The notes under the pieces are model-generated. The model saw nothing but the letters and a program-made list of their open reading frames with translations, made no database searches and was not told where the DNA came from. DNA of 45,419 nt from Lachnospiraceae bacterium. Lineage in GTDB: Bacteria; Bacillota; Clostridia; Lachnospirales; Lachnospiraceae. The stretch spans positions 1 to 45,419 of the forward strand of contig JALFLM010000178.1 in NCBI GenBank assembly GCA_022774705.1. Direction: 5' to 3'. Below are positions 1 through 7,245 of this stretch, piece by piece. The translations under genes and the position numbers were made by a program. Each line of letters opens with the position of its first letter. Within the stretch, counting starts at the first letter, position 1.

Positions 1-140
1 TTCAGCCCCGGTACACAGATGCCTTTCCCATTTCCCTGATAAATGGAGCCGTCCCCGAAGCCTTTCAGATTGGCATTGTAAATCAGCGCCGAGATCAGCT
101 GAATCCACCGCCGTCTGTGTATCCTGTGCTTTCTATCCAA
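1..140 (-). CDS. 4Fe-4S binding membrane protein (N-terminal part, cut by window edge)
   Basis: Only the first 46 codons lie in the window; the gene runs off the left edge. It opens with a TTG codon at 140 that overlaps the end of the preceding mini-gene by 8 bases, suggesting translational coupling. The visible stretch has an Arg-rich start, then RRRWIQLISALIYNANLKGF and, near residues 41-46, ICVPGL. This matches the N-terminus of NapH/NosR-like ferredoxin-type membrane proteins found beside CD1871A-type genes, in which the VPGLN motif continues into a Cys cluster. The Fe-S ligands themselves lie outside the window, so the assignment rests on the N-terminus and the neighbour. Confidence 0.6.
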   Translation of the reverse strand, partial: MDRKHRIHRRRWIQLISALIYNANLKGFGDGSIYQGNGKGICVPGL

Positions 141-270
141 TTCCGATACACTCCAGACATATCATAATCGCTTTCACCAGGGTATCCCGGTAATCCCCTT
201 GAAAAATCCCCGCCGCCAGACAGATTATGCCTGATAAAAAAAGCAGGGTTCTGATACCATTTTTATGCAA
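133..270 (-). CDS. CD1871A family CXXC motif-containing mini-protein
   Basis: This is a 45-residue protein starting at TTG (270), with a GGAGTGAGG ribosome binding site a few bases upstream. It has one hydrophobic segment (about residues 8-22), a short polar stretch, and a C-terminus ICLECIGIG carrying a CxxC pair. The CLECIGIG ending is the hallmark of the CD1871A family, small membrane-anchored proteins of unknown function usually encoded with a 4Fe-4S membrane protein and thioredoxin-like proteins. That is the arrangement here. A thiol redox or metal-handling role is an inference. No in-frame ATG exists near the start, which supports TTG. Confidence 0.75.
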   Translation of the reverse strand: MHKNGIRTLLFLSGIICLAAGIFQGDYRDTLVKAIMICLECIGIG

Positions 271-437
271 AAAATCCTCACTCCTTCTTTTCCATACTTT
301 TGCCGCAATTACTTACTTCACTGTAAATCCGCATCGCAGCCGTTACACCGATTTTACCACAGAATTTTTCCCCTGAACAGTAACCGGCTCTGAACAGGAA
401 TGACATTTTTCGAATTACATTTTTTTCCTGCAACCGG

Positions 438-466
438 TTGACTTTTTCTGACACATTATCTACTAT
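438..466 (+). promoter_or_regulatory. Sigma-A type promoter for azlCD
   Basis: TTGACT (438-443) and TACTAT (461-466) are separated by 17 bases. The promoter faces azlC, with a leader of about 170 bases. A second TATAAT at 592-597 lacks a convincing -35 box. The rest of the stretch 285-645 holds only a short palindrome (GTGCGCAC, 569-576) and the hairpin at 602-628. Confidence 0.6.
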
Positions 467-601
467 TAAGAGTGCACCTGCCGGCTGTGGATACTCTGGT
501 ATATCTGCAGTACAGAAATCAGCGTATCCGTTATATCCGTTCGGCAGACTGATCAAATGTGCAAACAAGTGCGCACAGCGCATGATCGTATTATAATGGG
601 G

Positions 602-628
602 CCGCCGGCAGAGACTGTTCTCCGGCGG
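602..628 (+). promoter_or_regulatory. Hairpin directly before the azlC ribosome binding site
   Basis: CCGCCGG (602-608) pairs perfectly with CCGGCGG (622-628) around a 13-base loop. The stem ends a few bases before the GGAGGG site of azlC (about 632). With no U-tract it is unlikely to be a terminator; it could modulate translation initiation or mRNA stability. Confidence 0.4.
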
Positions 629-645
629 ATTGGAGGGAAATTATT

Positions 646-1416
646 ATGAAATCTGAAAACCATACCTGGTTTCTCCAGGGCATGAGGGATGGCATCCCCA
701 TCGCGCTGGGATACTTTGCAGTATCTCTGACGCTGGGGATCACCGCAAAGAAGGCGGGGCTTACTGCGCTGCAGTCTCTGCTTGCCAGCCTGACCAATCA
801 TGCATCTGCCGGTGAATTTATCGGTTTTACACTGATTGCCGCCGGCGCATCCTATCTGGAACTCTGTATCATGGAAGCAGTAGCCAACGCACGCTACCTG
901 CTGATGTCCTGCTCACTGAGCCAGAAGCTGTCGCCTGATACTTCACTGCTGCACCGCCTTATCATCGGCTTTTTTGTCACCGATGAAATCTTCGGTGTCT
1001 CCATTTCCGTGCCGGGCAAACTGAATCCGTTTTATACCTATGGCGTCATCTCCGTGGCGTCACCCGGCTGGGTCATCGGTACCTATCTGGGTGTTATTCT
1101 GGGCAACCTGCTCCCGCTCCGGGCTGTCAGTGCTCTGGGAGTCGGCCTTTATGGCATGTTTATTGCCGTGTTTATTCCTCAGGCACGAAAGAGCAGAATC
1201 GTAGCCGGTCTGGTCGTGATCAGCTTCTGTGCAAGTCTGATATTCTCCAAAGTGCCTGTATTTGCGCAGATTTCCTCCGGAATCCGCATCATCATCCTGA
1301 CTTTGGTGATCTCACTGACTGCTGCCGTTCTCTTCCCCATCGACGAAGAAACGGAAAAAGGAAAAAAAGAGACAACGGCAGAGGATACCGCGCACGGCAA
1401 GGAGGTCTTATCGTGA
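646..1416 (+). CDS. azlC: AzlC family branched-chain amino acid exporter, large subunit
   Basis: This 256-residue polytopic membrane protein is of the AzlC/LIV-E family, which pairs with AzlD to export branched-chain amino acids and toxic analogues. Recognition rests on the N-terminal GMRDGIPIALGYFAVSLTLG region, the SLTNHASAGEFIGF segment, YLELCIMEAVANARYLLMS, and several hydrophobic helices. A charged Glu/Lys-rich tail follows the last helix at about residues 235-256. GGAGGG lies about 10 bases before the ATG. The stop overlaps the azlD start (GTGA), so the two are translationally coupled. The exact substrate cannot be told from sequence. Confidence 0.88.
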   Translation: MKSENHTWFLQGMRDGIPIALGYFAVSLTLGITAKKAGLTALQSLLASLTNHASAGEFIGFTLIAAGASYLELCIMEAVANARYLLMSCSLSQKLSPDTSLLHRLIIGFFVTDEIFGVSISVPGKLNPFYTYGVISVASPGWVIGTYLGVILGNLLPLRAVSALGVGLYGMFIAVFIPQARKSRIVAGLVVISFCASLIFSKVPVFAQISSGIRIIILTLVISLTAAVLFPIDEETEKGKKETTAEDTAHGKEVLS

Positions 1417-1721
1417 CACACAACGTATATGTCTATCTTTTCGTAATGGCGGCAACCACTTATCTGATTCGTGTTCTACCGCTGACACTGATCCGCAGGG
1501 AAATCAAAAACCGCACCATACGCTCTTTTTTATACTATGTACCCTACGTCACACTGGCAGTCATGACCTTCCCGGCCATCCTGGATGCCACTCAGAGCAC
1601 CTGGTCCGCACTGGCCGCACTGATTACCGCCATCCTGCTGGCCTGGTTCGGACAAAGCCTTTTTGTCGTCTCCGTAGCCAGCTGCGTTATCGTATTTATC
1701 CTGGAATTGATTATACTGTAA
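1413..1721 (+). CDS. azlD: AzlD domain protein, small subunit of the exporter
   Basis: This is a 102-residue membrane protein with four hydrophobic segments and the family motif TYLIRVLPLTLIRREIKNRTIRSFLYYVPYVTL. It starts at GTG (1413), overlapping the azlC stop by four bases, with GGAGGT at 1401-1406. AzlD is the obligate partner of AzlC in amino acid export. No terminator follows: the aspS leader promoter begins 8 bases after the stop, so read-through into the T-box leader is possible. Confidence 0.88.
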   Translation: MTHNVYVYLFVMAATTYLIRVLPLTLIRREIKNRTIRSFLYYVPYVTLAVMTFPAILDATQSTWSALAALITAILLAWFGQSLFVVSVASCVIVFILELIIL

Positions 1722-1728
1722 TTTTTCG

Positions 1729-1757
1729 TTGACAACCTAAAAATCCTATTATATAAT
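1729..1757 (+). promoter_or_regulatory. Promoter of the aspS T-box transcript
   Basis: A consensus TTGACA (1729-1734) and TATAAT (1752-1757) are spaced by 17 bases. Transcription should begin near 1764, just before T-box stem I. Confidence 0.85.
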
Positions 1758-1763
1758 GTCTGA

Positions 1764-2092
1764 TAAATTGCGATGACAAAGAGAAGTAACGCTGATTATC
1801 GTTCCCAGAGAGTGGAGGCCGGTGCGATCTCCGCAAAGTGAATCAGCGCGAATAACACTTTACCAGCAGTAATCTGAACGTGATTTCCCATCAGCTCTCC
1901 GACAGAGCAGACATCAGACATTATAACACGAAACTTCCGACTTTGGGAAACATCAGTAGGTGCACCGTCAGCTGTGCGTTAAACAGCAAGGTTTTAAACC
2001 GATGAGTGGCTGTATAACAGTAATTCAGGTGGTACCGCGGACATTACACTGTTCGTCCTGACATTTTCAATATCAGGATGAGCAGTTTTTTT
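1764..2092 (+). promoter_or_regulatory. T-box riboswitch before aspS, with AAC (Asn) specifier
   Basis: The leader has a stem I with an AGAAGTA-type specifier loop, an AGAGAGTGG segment, a GGTG segment, a T-box sequence AGGTGGTACCGCGG (2027-2040), and a terminator (2049-2085 plus T run). Pairing CGCTGATT with AATCAGCG and AAAG with CTTT defines the specifier loop. Aligning its 3' strand with the tyrS leader of this window (where the same position reads TAC for Tyr) puts AAC at 1854-1856. AAC is an Asn codon, not Asp. T-boxes bind uncharged tRNA and switch off the terminator, so this leader appears to sense uncharged tRNA-Asn although it precedes aspS. Confidence 0.88.
2049..2092 (+). terminator. 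T-box attenuator terminator (aspS leader)
   Basis: A 13-bp stem with two G-U pairs (2049-2061 with 2073-2085) is followed by seven T. It is the regulated terminator of the T-box. Confidence 0.8.
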
Positions 2093-2103
2093 CGTGTATG
2101 GCA

Positions 2104-2232
2104 ATGAGCCGTGCAGATATCGGAAAGAACAGTTTCGTCATGCTCGCATGTAAGAAACTGTTCTTTCCGATATCTATAGGGCGAACGCCCGCGAACTCAG
2201 GTTCGAATGAACCTGAGTTTTGCACGGCTCAT
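2104..2232 (+). repeat. Cloverleaf-like nested palindromic element
   Basis: A perfect 12-bp outer stem (2104-2115 with 2221-2232) encloses three successive hairpins. The first has a 21-bp perfect stem (2116-2136 with 2154-2174). The second has a GGGC/GCCC stem (2179-2190). The third has an 11-bp perfect stem (2194-2204 with 2209-2219). The element lies between the T-box terminator and the aspS start, so it becomes part of the aspS mRNA leader. No protein is encoded. It resembles an intergenic mobile palindromic repeat, but no known family was recognised. Confidence 0.7.
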
Positions 2233-2311
2233 ACAGGTATATCTCATACACAAAAAGCTGCCCATCCCCTACATGATTTTACAGAGCAAGACGAGAGGAG
2301 AAAATGACACT

Positions 2312-4063
2312 ATGACGATTTCAAACATTTACCGCAACAGAACCCTGGACCAGATCAGTGAACAGGATATCGGATCTTCTTTGAAGGTTGCCGGCTGGGT
2401 GGAGAATATCCGCGACCACGGCGGTGTTTCCTTTATTGATCTAAGAGATATGTACGGCGTACTGCAGGTGGTTATGCGTGATACCAGCCTGCTGGACGGA
2501 ATCACAAAGGAAAACTGCGTCTCCATTGAGGGTGTGATCCAGCACCGCGACGAGGAGACCTACAATCCGAAGATTCCTACCGGTACCATCGAGCTGGAGG
2601 CTCACAGCGTAACCATGCTTGGAAAGGTTTACCATCAGCTGCCTTTTGAAATTATGACTTCCAAGGAGATCCGCGAAGATGTCCGCCTGAAATACCGTTA
2701 TCTGGATCTGCGCAACCGCAAGGTGAAGGACAATATTATTTTCCGTTCTCAGGTTATCAGCTTTCTGAGACAGAAGATGACGGAAATGGGCTTTCTGGAG
2801 ATTCAGACTCCGATTCTCTGTGCCTCATCTCCCGAAGGTGCAAGAGATTATATCGTTCCTTCCCGTAAGTTCAAGGGTAAATTCTACGCATTGCCCCAGG
2901 CTCCTCAGCAGTACAAACAGCTGCTGATGGTTTCCGGATTTGACAGATATTTCCAGATCGCACCCTGCTTCCGCGATGAGGATGCACGTGCCGACCGTTC
3001 TCCGGGTGAATTCTATCAGCTGGATTTCGAGATGAGCTTTGCCACTCAGGAGGATGTATTCCGTGTGGGTGAAGAAGTCCTGACTGCTGCATTTGAAAAA
3101 TTTGCTCCGGAAGGTGCTTCCGTAACAGCTGCTCCCTATCCGGTGATCAGCTACAGACAGGCCATGCTGGAGTTCGGCACCGATAAGCCCGATCTGCGCA
3201 ACCCGCTGCGTATCATCGACGTGACCGATTTCTTCCAGAGATGTACGTTCAAGCCGTTCCACAAGAAGACAGTCCGTGCCATTAAAGTTCACGCTGATAT
3301 GTCGAAAGGCTTCCACGAAAAGCTTCTGAAATTCGCCACCTCCATCGGCATGGGCGGTCTGGGCTATCTGGAAGTTCTGGACGACATGTCCTACAAGGGC
3401 CCTATCGATAAATTCATTCCTCAGGAGATGAAGAAAGAAATGGCTGATCTGGCCGGCCTTGTGCCCGGTGATACCATCTTCTTCATCGCCGACAAGGAAG
3501 CCCGTGCCGCATCCTTTGCAGGCCAGCTGAGAAATGAACTGGGTGCACGCCTCGATCTTCTGGAGAAGAATGCGTTCCGTTTCTGCTTCGTCAATGATTT
3601 CCCCATGTACGAGTACGATCCGGAAGAAAAGAAGATGAACTTTACACACAATCCTTTCTCCATGCCTCAGGGAGGTCTGGAAGCGCTGAATACACAGAAC
3701 CCGGAAGATATTCTGGCTTATCAGTACGATATCGTCTGCAACGGTGTAGAGCTTTCCTCCGGTGCAGTCCGCAACCATGATCTGGACATTATGGTAAAAG
3801 CTTTCGAAATTGCAGGCTACACAGAGGATGACCTGAAACAGAAGTTCGGCGCTCTGTACAATGCATTCCAGTTCGGTGCACCGCCTCACGCAGGTATGGC
3901 ACCCGGCATCGACCGCATGATCATGCTGCTGAGAAATGAGGAGAATATCCGCGAGGTTATCGCCTTCCCCATGAACGGCAATGCACAGGATCTGATGTGC
4001 GGTGCTCCCGGTGAAGTTACGGAAATGCAGCTTCGTGAAGCACATATCAAGATCAGAGATTAG
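2312..4063 (+). CDS. aspS: Aspartyl-tRNA synthetase
   Basis: This 583-residue class IIb synthetase charges tRNA-Asp with aspartate and, in organisms without AsnRS, often also tRNA-Asn. The order is an N-terminal OB-fold (VAGWVENIRDHGGVSFIDLRD), the catalytic core with motif 2 (CFRDEDARADRSPGEFYQLD), a bacterial GAD insertion, and motif 3 (GMAPGIDRMIMLL). Length is normal for bacterial AspRS. The ATG at 2312 was chosen because homology starts there; GAGAGGAG lies about 11 bases upstream. An ATG at 2304 opens a three-codon reading frame (Met-Thr-Leu-stop) whose TGA overlaps this ATG. The Asn-type T-box suggests a non-discriminating enzyme working with an amidotransferase; that is inference. Confidence 0.95.
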   Translation: MTISNIYRNRTLDQISEQDIGSSLKVAGWVENIRDHGGVSFIDLRDMYGVLQVVMRDTSLLDGITKENCVSIEGVIQHRDEETYNPKIPTGTIELEAHSVTMLGKVYHQLPFEIMTSKEIREDVRLKYRYLDLRNRKVKDNIIFRSQVISFLRQKMTEMGFLEIQTPILCASSPEGARDYIVPSRKFKGKFYALPQAPQQYKQLLMVSGFDRYFQIAPCFRDEDARADRSPGEFYQLDFEMSFATQEDVFRVGEEVLTAAFEKFAPEGASVTAAPYPVISYRQAMLEFGTDKPDLRNPLRIIDVTDFFQRCTFKPFHKKTVRAIKVHADMSKGFHEKLLKFATSIGMGGLGYLEVLDDMSYKGPIDKFIPQEMKKEMADLAGLVPGDTIFFIADKEARAASFAGQLRNELGARLDLLEKNAFRFCFVNDFPMYEYDPEEKKMNFTHNPFSMPQGGLEALNTQNPEDILAYQYDIVCNGVELSSGAVRNHDLDIMVKAFEIAGYTEDDLKQKFGALYNAFQFGAPPHAGMAPGIDRMIMLLRNEENIREVIAFPMNGNAQDLMCGAPGEVTEMQLREAHIKIRD

Positions 4064-4104
4064 TAAAATAGATACTGCGTGCGCCCACCGGGCTCACAAG
4101 CTGA

Positions 4105-4146
4105 AACGGCGTTCTGAAATCATCATTTCAGAACGCCGTTTTTTAT
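4105..4146. terminator. Bidirectional terminator between aspS and glgB
   Basis: A 16-bp perfect stem (4105-4120 with 4125-4140) with a CATC loop is followed by T on the plus side and has A-rich flanks on the other. It serves the convergent aspS and glgB genes. Confidence 0.85.
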
Positions 4147-4189
4147 TCACTGTTCAGAACCAGCCTGAAACAGCTGCACTTTATCCTTA

Positions 4190-6391
4190 TTAATACTGGA
4201 ATACAGCTACGCCGTATGCGGGCAGAGGATATTCCACGCGGTAAGGCTTGCCGTCACATTCGCCCGCTTTGGGGGTATAGTTTTTGGCATGTTTCATACC
4301 GTTTCCGCCAAACTGTTCCTCATCACTGTCAAGAACCAGTTTCAGGCGCTTCTTCTCAGGCATACCGAAGCAGTAATCAGGTCTTTCAACAGGTGTGAAG
4401 TTGCAGATGAATACCAGATTCTTCTTATTATCTTTTGAATGACGGATGAAGCTGAAGATACTTCTGTCACCGTCATCGGCATTGATCCATTCAAATCCTT
4501 CCCAGCTTCCGTCCTGATCGTACATAGCGGAATTCTTCTGGTACAGATGGAGAAGTGCACGGACAAAGTTCTGCAGCTGACGGTGCTTTTCATTATCCAG
4601 CAGATACCAGTCAAGCTCACGTTCCTCCGACCATTCATTCCACTGACCGAATTCCTGTCCCATGAACAGCAGCTTCTTGCCGGGATGTCCGATCATGTAA
4701 GCGTATGCAGCTTTCAGGTTGGCAATCTGTTCCAGCCAGTCCCCACCGGGCATCTTGCTCAGCATGGACTTCTTCAGATGTACAACCTCATCATGTGAGA
4801 GAACCAGCATGAATTTCTCACTGAATGCATACATCAGAGAGAATGTCATCTGATTGTGATGATATTTTCTGTAAATGGGATCCAGCTTCTGGTATTCCAG
4901 GAAGTCGTTCATCCATCCCATGTTCCACTTCAGGCTGAAGCCCAGGCCGCCGTCTTCCGGCTTTCCGGTAACCATGGGCCATGCGGTAGACTCTTCCGCG
5001 ATCATCAGCACACCCTTATTACGGTTTTTGACGATGGAATTCAGATGTCTCAGGAATTCAATGGCTTCCAGATTCTCTTTTCCGCCGTACTGGTTGGGAA
5101 TCCACTCACCGTCGCTGCGTCCGAAATCAAGATACAGCATGGAAGCAACCGCATCCACACGAAGACCGTCCACATGGTAATGTTCAACCCAGTTCAGCGC
5201 GGAACCGATCAGGAAGTTCTTAACCTCGTTGCGGCCGTAGTTAAAGATCTTGGTACCCCAGTGAGGATGTTCACCCTGCAGGGGGTTCTGATGTTCATAC
5301 AGACAGGTTCCGTCAAATTCGGCAAGTCCGAAACCATCTTTAGGAAAATGAGCCGGTACCCAGTCAACAATGACACCGATCTTGTTTTTATGTAAATAAT
5401 CTACGAAATACATGAAGTCTTCCGGTGTCCCGTAACGGGATGTGGGCGCATAATAACCGGTTACCTGATATCCCCAGGAAGCATCCAGAGGATGTTCGGA
5501 AATACCGATCAGTTCCACATGGGTGTATCCCATATCCTTCACATAATCAACCAGTTCATGGGCGAATTCACGGTAATTGTAGAATGCTTCGTAGTCCTTC
5601 TGATCTTCTCCGACAGCGTGGCGTTTCCAGGAACCGGGATGGACCTCGTAGACCGACATGGGGCAGGTGTCCACATCAAATTCTTCCCTCTTAGCCATCC
5701 ATGTCTTATCTGTCCATTTATAATTCTCGGTCTGTGCAACACGGGAAGCCGTACCGGGACGAATCTCAGCCGAAGAAGCATAAGGATCCGCTTTCTCCAG
5801 ATTCCAGCCATTCTTTGTATGAATATAGTATTTGTAAATCTCCCCTTCCTTCAGTTCAGGAACAAATACTTCCCAGATGCCCATGGGTTCCAGACGGGTC
5901 ATGGGAGTTGCGTCCTTCTCCCATCCGTTGAAATTGCCGACTACGGAAACAGATTCCGCATTCGGTGCCCATACAGCAAAATAAACACCGGCAGCGCCGT
6001 CTTTTACGGTAAGATGTGCACCCAGTTTTTTGTAGATCTCATAGTGTGTACCCATACCAAACAGATACTGGTCCATTTCTGTAATAAAAGGAGAAATCGG
6101 TTCATCCACTATCCTTTTAACCGTTGTTTTCGCCGTTGTTTTTTTGGCGGTCGTTGTCTTTTTGGCAGCCGCTGTCTTTGCTGTCGTTGTCTTTTTGGCA
6201 GCCGGTTTCTTTTCCGCTGTTTCCTCTGCAGCGGTCTTCACTGTTTTTCTTCTTGTTGTCTTCCCGGCAGCAGTTTTTGCTGCTGTATCACCTGCTTCGG
6301 CGGTCTTCTTTGCAGCAGTGCGCCTTCTGGTTGTCTTCTTCACTTCAGGCACCGCAGTTTCAGCCGCTTCTGTCTTTTTCTGTTCTTCCAT
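4190..6391 (-). CDS. glgB: 1,4-alpha-glucan branching enzyme with Lys/Ala/Thr-rich N-terminal tail
   Basis: GlgB makes alpha-1,6 branches in glycogen. From the chosen start (733 residues): residues 1-93 are a low-complexity tail rich in Lys, Ala and Thr, resembling histone H1 tails; then a CBM48 domain (about 115-210) and a GH13 barrel. The catalytic triad is visible: nucleophile Asp413 in GLRVDAV, Glu466 in MIAEEST, and Asp534 in LSHDEVVH. Start choice: the upstream ATG (6400) abuts the AAGGA site, whereas the ATG at 6391 lies 9 bases after it. The tail is unusual for the family, which normally starts near the CBM48. It stands alone here; no other glg biosynthesis gene is adjacent. Confidence 0.93.
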   Translation of the reverse strand: MEEQKKTEAAETAVPEVKKTTRRRTAAKKTAEAGDTAAKTAAGKTTRRKTVKTAAEETAEKKPAAKKTTTAKTAAAKKTTTAKKTTAKTTVKRIVDEPISPFITEMDQYLFGMGTHYEIYKKLGAHLTVKDGAAGVYFAVWAPNAESVSVVGNFNGWEKDATPMTRLEPMGIWEVFVPELKEGEIYKYYIHTKNGWNLEKADPYASSAEIRPGTASRVAQTENYKWTDKTWMAKREEFDVDTCPMSVYEVHPGSWKRHAVGEDQKDYEAFYNYREFAHELVDYVKDMGYTHVELIGISEHPLDASWGYQVTGYYAPTSRYGTPEDFMYFVDYLHKNKIGVIVDWVPAHFPKDGFGLAEFDGTCLYEHQNPLQGEHPHWGTKIFNYGRNEVKNFLIGSALNWVEHYHVDGLRVDAVASMLYLDFGRSDGEWIPNQYGGKENLEAIEFLRHLNSIVKNRNKGVLMIAEESTAWPMVTGKPEDGGLGFSLKWNMGWMNDFLEYQKLDPIYRKYHHNQMTFSLMYAFSEKFMLVLSHDEVVHLKKSMLSKMPGGDWLEQIANLKAAYAYMIGHPGKKLLFMGQEFGQWNEWSEERELDWYLLDNEKHRQLQNFVRALLHLYQKNSAMYDQDGSWEGFEWINADDGDRSIFSFIRHSKDNKKNLVFICNFTPVERPDYCFGMPEKKRLKLVLDSDEEQFGGNGMKHAKNYTPKAGECDGKPYRVEYPLPAYGVAVFQY

Positions 6392-6732
6392 TTGTCTCAT
6401 TCCTTTTCTAAAATAATATCAGATCCATCCACTTCCATCTTCAATCAGTCGTATCATTTCGTATCAACGAAATCCATGCAGCAGCCGATGGATCTGTATT
6501 CCGAAAAATCTGCATGAATCTCAACCATATTATAACTTTTTTGCACAAAATATGAAACCCCCATATTTCATAAAAAAAGTGGAAAACATGTAGAATAATT
6601 TCTACACCAACGTGATAATTTTTGTGGATTATTCCGTATAACTGGTAAATCTTACACATGCCTTCCGGTTTCCAATAATAAATGATTCTCTTATAGAAAT
6701 TGTTTTGTATCATTTTTCATCATTTTTATGAT
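6392..6732. other. AT-rich intergenic region with no recognised gene
   Basis: About 340 bases lie between glgB and the SdpI-like gene. The only structure seen is a 7-bp hairpin (6589-6595 with 6600-6606). No convincing promoter with both boxes was found for glgB, although it must lie here. The short open frames lack family features. Confidence 0.5.
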
Positions 6733-7158
6733 TCAGCGCTTCTTCTTTTTTCTGTCCATGCGGTAAGAATAAAGCACAGGCAGCAGCAGTGCAAAGATCA
6801 CAAATACAACCACTGCATTGAAATTTCCCGAACTCACACCGAGCAGTGAAAGTACACCGCAGACCACCCATACCATACCGGCAAATCTGTGAGTTGCTTC
6901 CCTGTTTTCTACGTCCGACATGGTCCAGGGCAGGCAGATTGCCGGCACGCTGTCTTTTCCGCATCTGGGGAAATAACATCCCAGCGCAATAACCGCAACG
7001 GCTGCTGCTATCATAATAATCTGCCCGATTCTTTCAGCGATATTTCCAAAACTGCTCATCAGCAGCAGAGAAGCGGACATAACCAGCACAAGAGCCAGAC
7101 ACAGCACCGCATAACTGTTCTCCTGTTTCTTCATATTCTTCATATTCTTCATATTCAT
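6733..7158 (-). CDS. SdpI-like membrane protein
   Basis: This 141-residue protein has four predicted membrane segments. The pattern NREATHRFAGMVWVVCGVLSLLG (about residues 84-106) is the signature of the SdpI family, whose best-known member gives immunity to the SdpC killing peptide; many members have unknown roles. The C-terminus is strongly basic (RMDRKKKKR). The N-terminus repeats Met-Lys-Asn, encoded by a 9-bp tandem repeat at about 7126-7158. GGAGG lies 9 bases before the ATG. No Sdp toxin gene is nearby, so an immunity function is not supported here. Confidence 0.65.
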   Translation of the reverse strand: MNMKNMKNMKKQENSYAVLCLALVLVMSASLLLMSSFGNIAERIGQIIMIAAAVAVIALGCYFPRCGKDSVPAICLPWTMSDVENREATHRFAGMVWVVCGVLSLLGVSSGNFNAVVVFVIFALLLPVLYSYRMDRKKKKR

Positions 7159-7245
7159 AATTCATATCCTCCGCATTCGTTGAATTCATCATTTACCAAT
7201 TCATCTGTTTTCCTGACTTACTGTACACATTAATGTCTTGTTCAT

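Noticed and set aside
278-583. 101-codon open frame on the minus strand between the mini-gene and azlC
   Set aside because: No family motif, a poor start, and it overlaps the azlCD promoter; the clear CD1871A-type gene begins just after it.
2098-2307. Short plus-strand open frame across the cloverleaf element
   Set aside because: It follows the palindrome arms, has no ribosome binding site and no similarity to a protein family.
2825-4045. 406-codon open frame on the minus strand
   Set aside because: Antisense of aspS, with no recognisable domain.
5492-6517. 341-codon open frame on the plus strand ending in a Cys/Phe/Leu-rich tail
   Set aside because: It is the antisense of glgB; the odd tail is the complement of the Lys/Ala/Thr repeats.
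6441-6713. 90-codon open frame on the minus strand in AT-rich DNA
   Set aside because: No ribosome binding site, no motif, and composition typical of intergenic AT-rich sequence.
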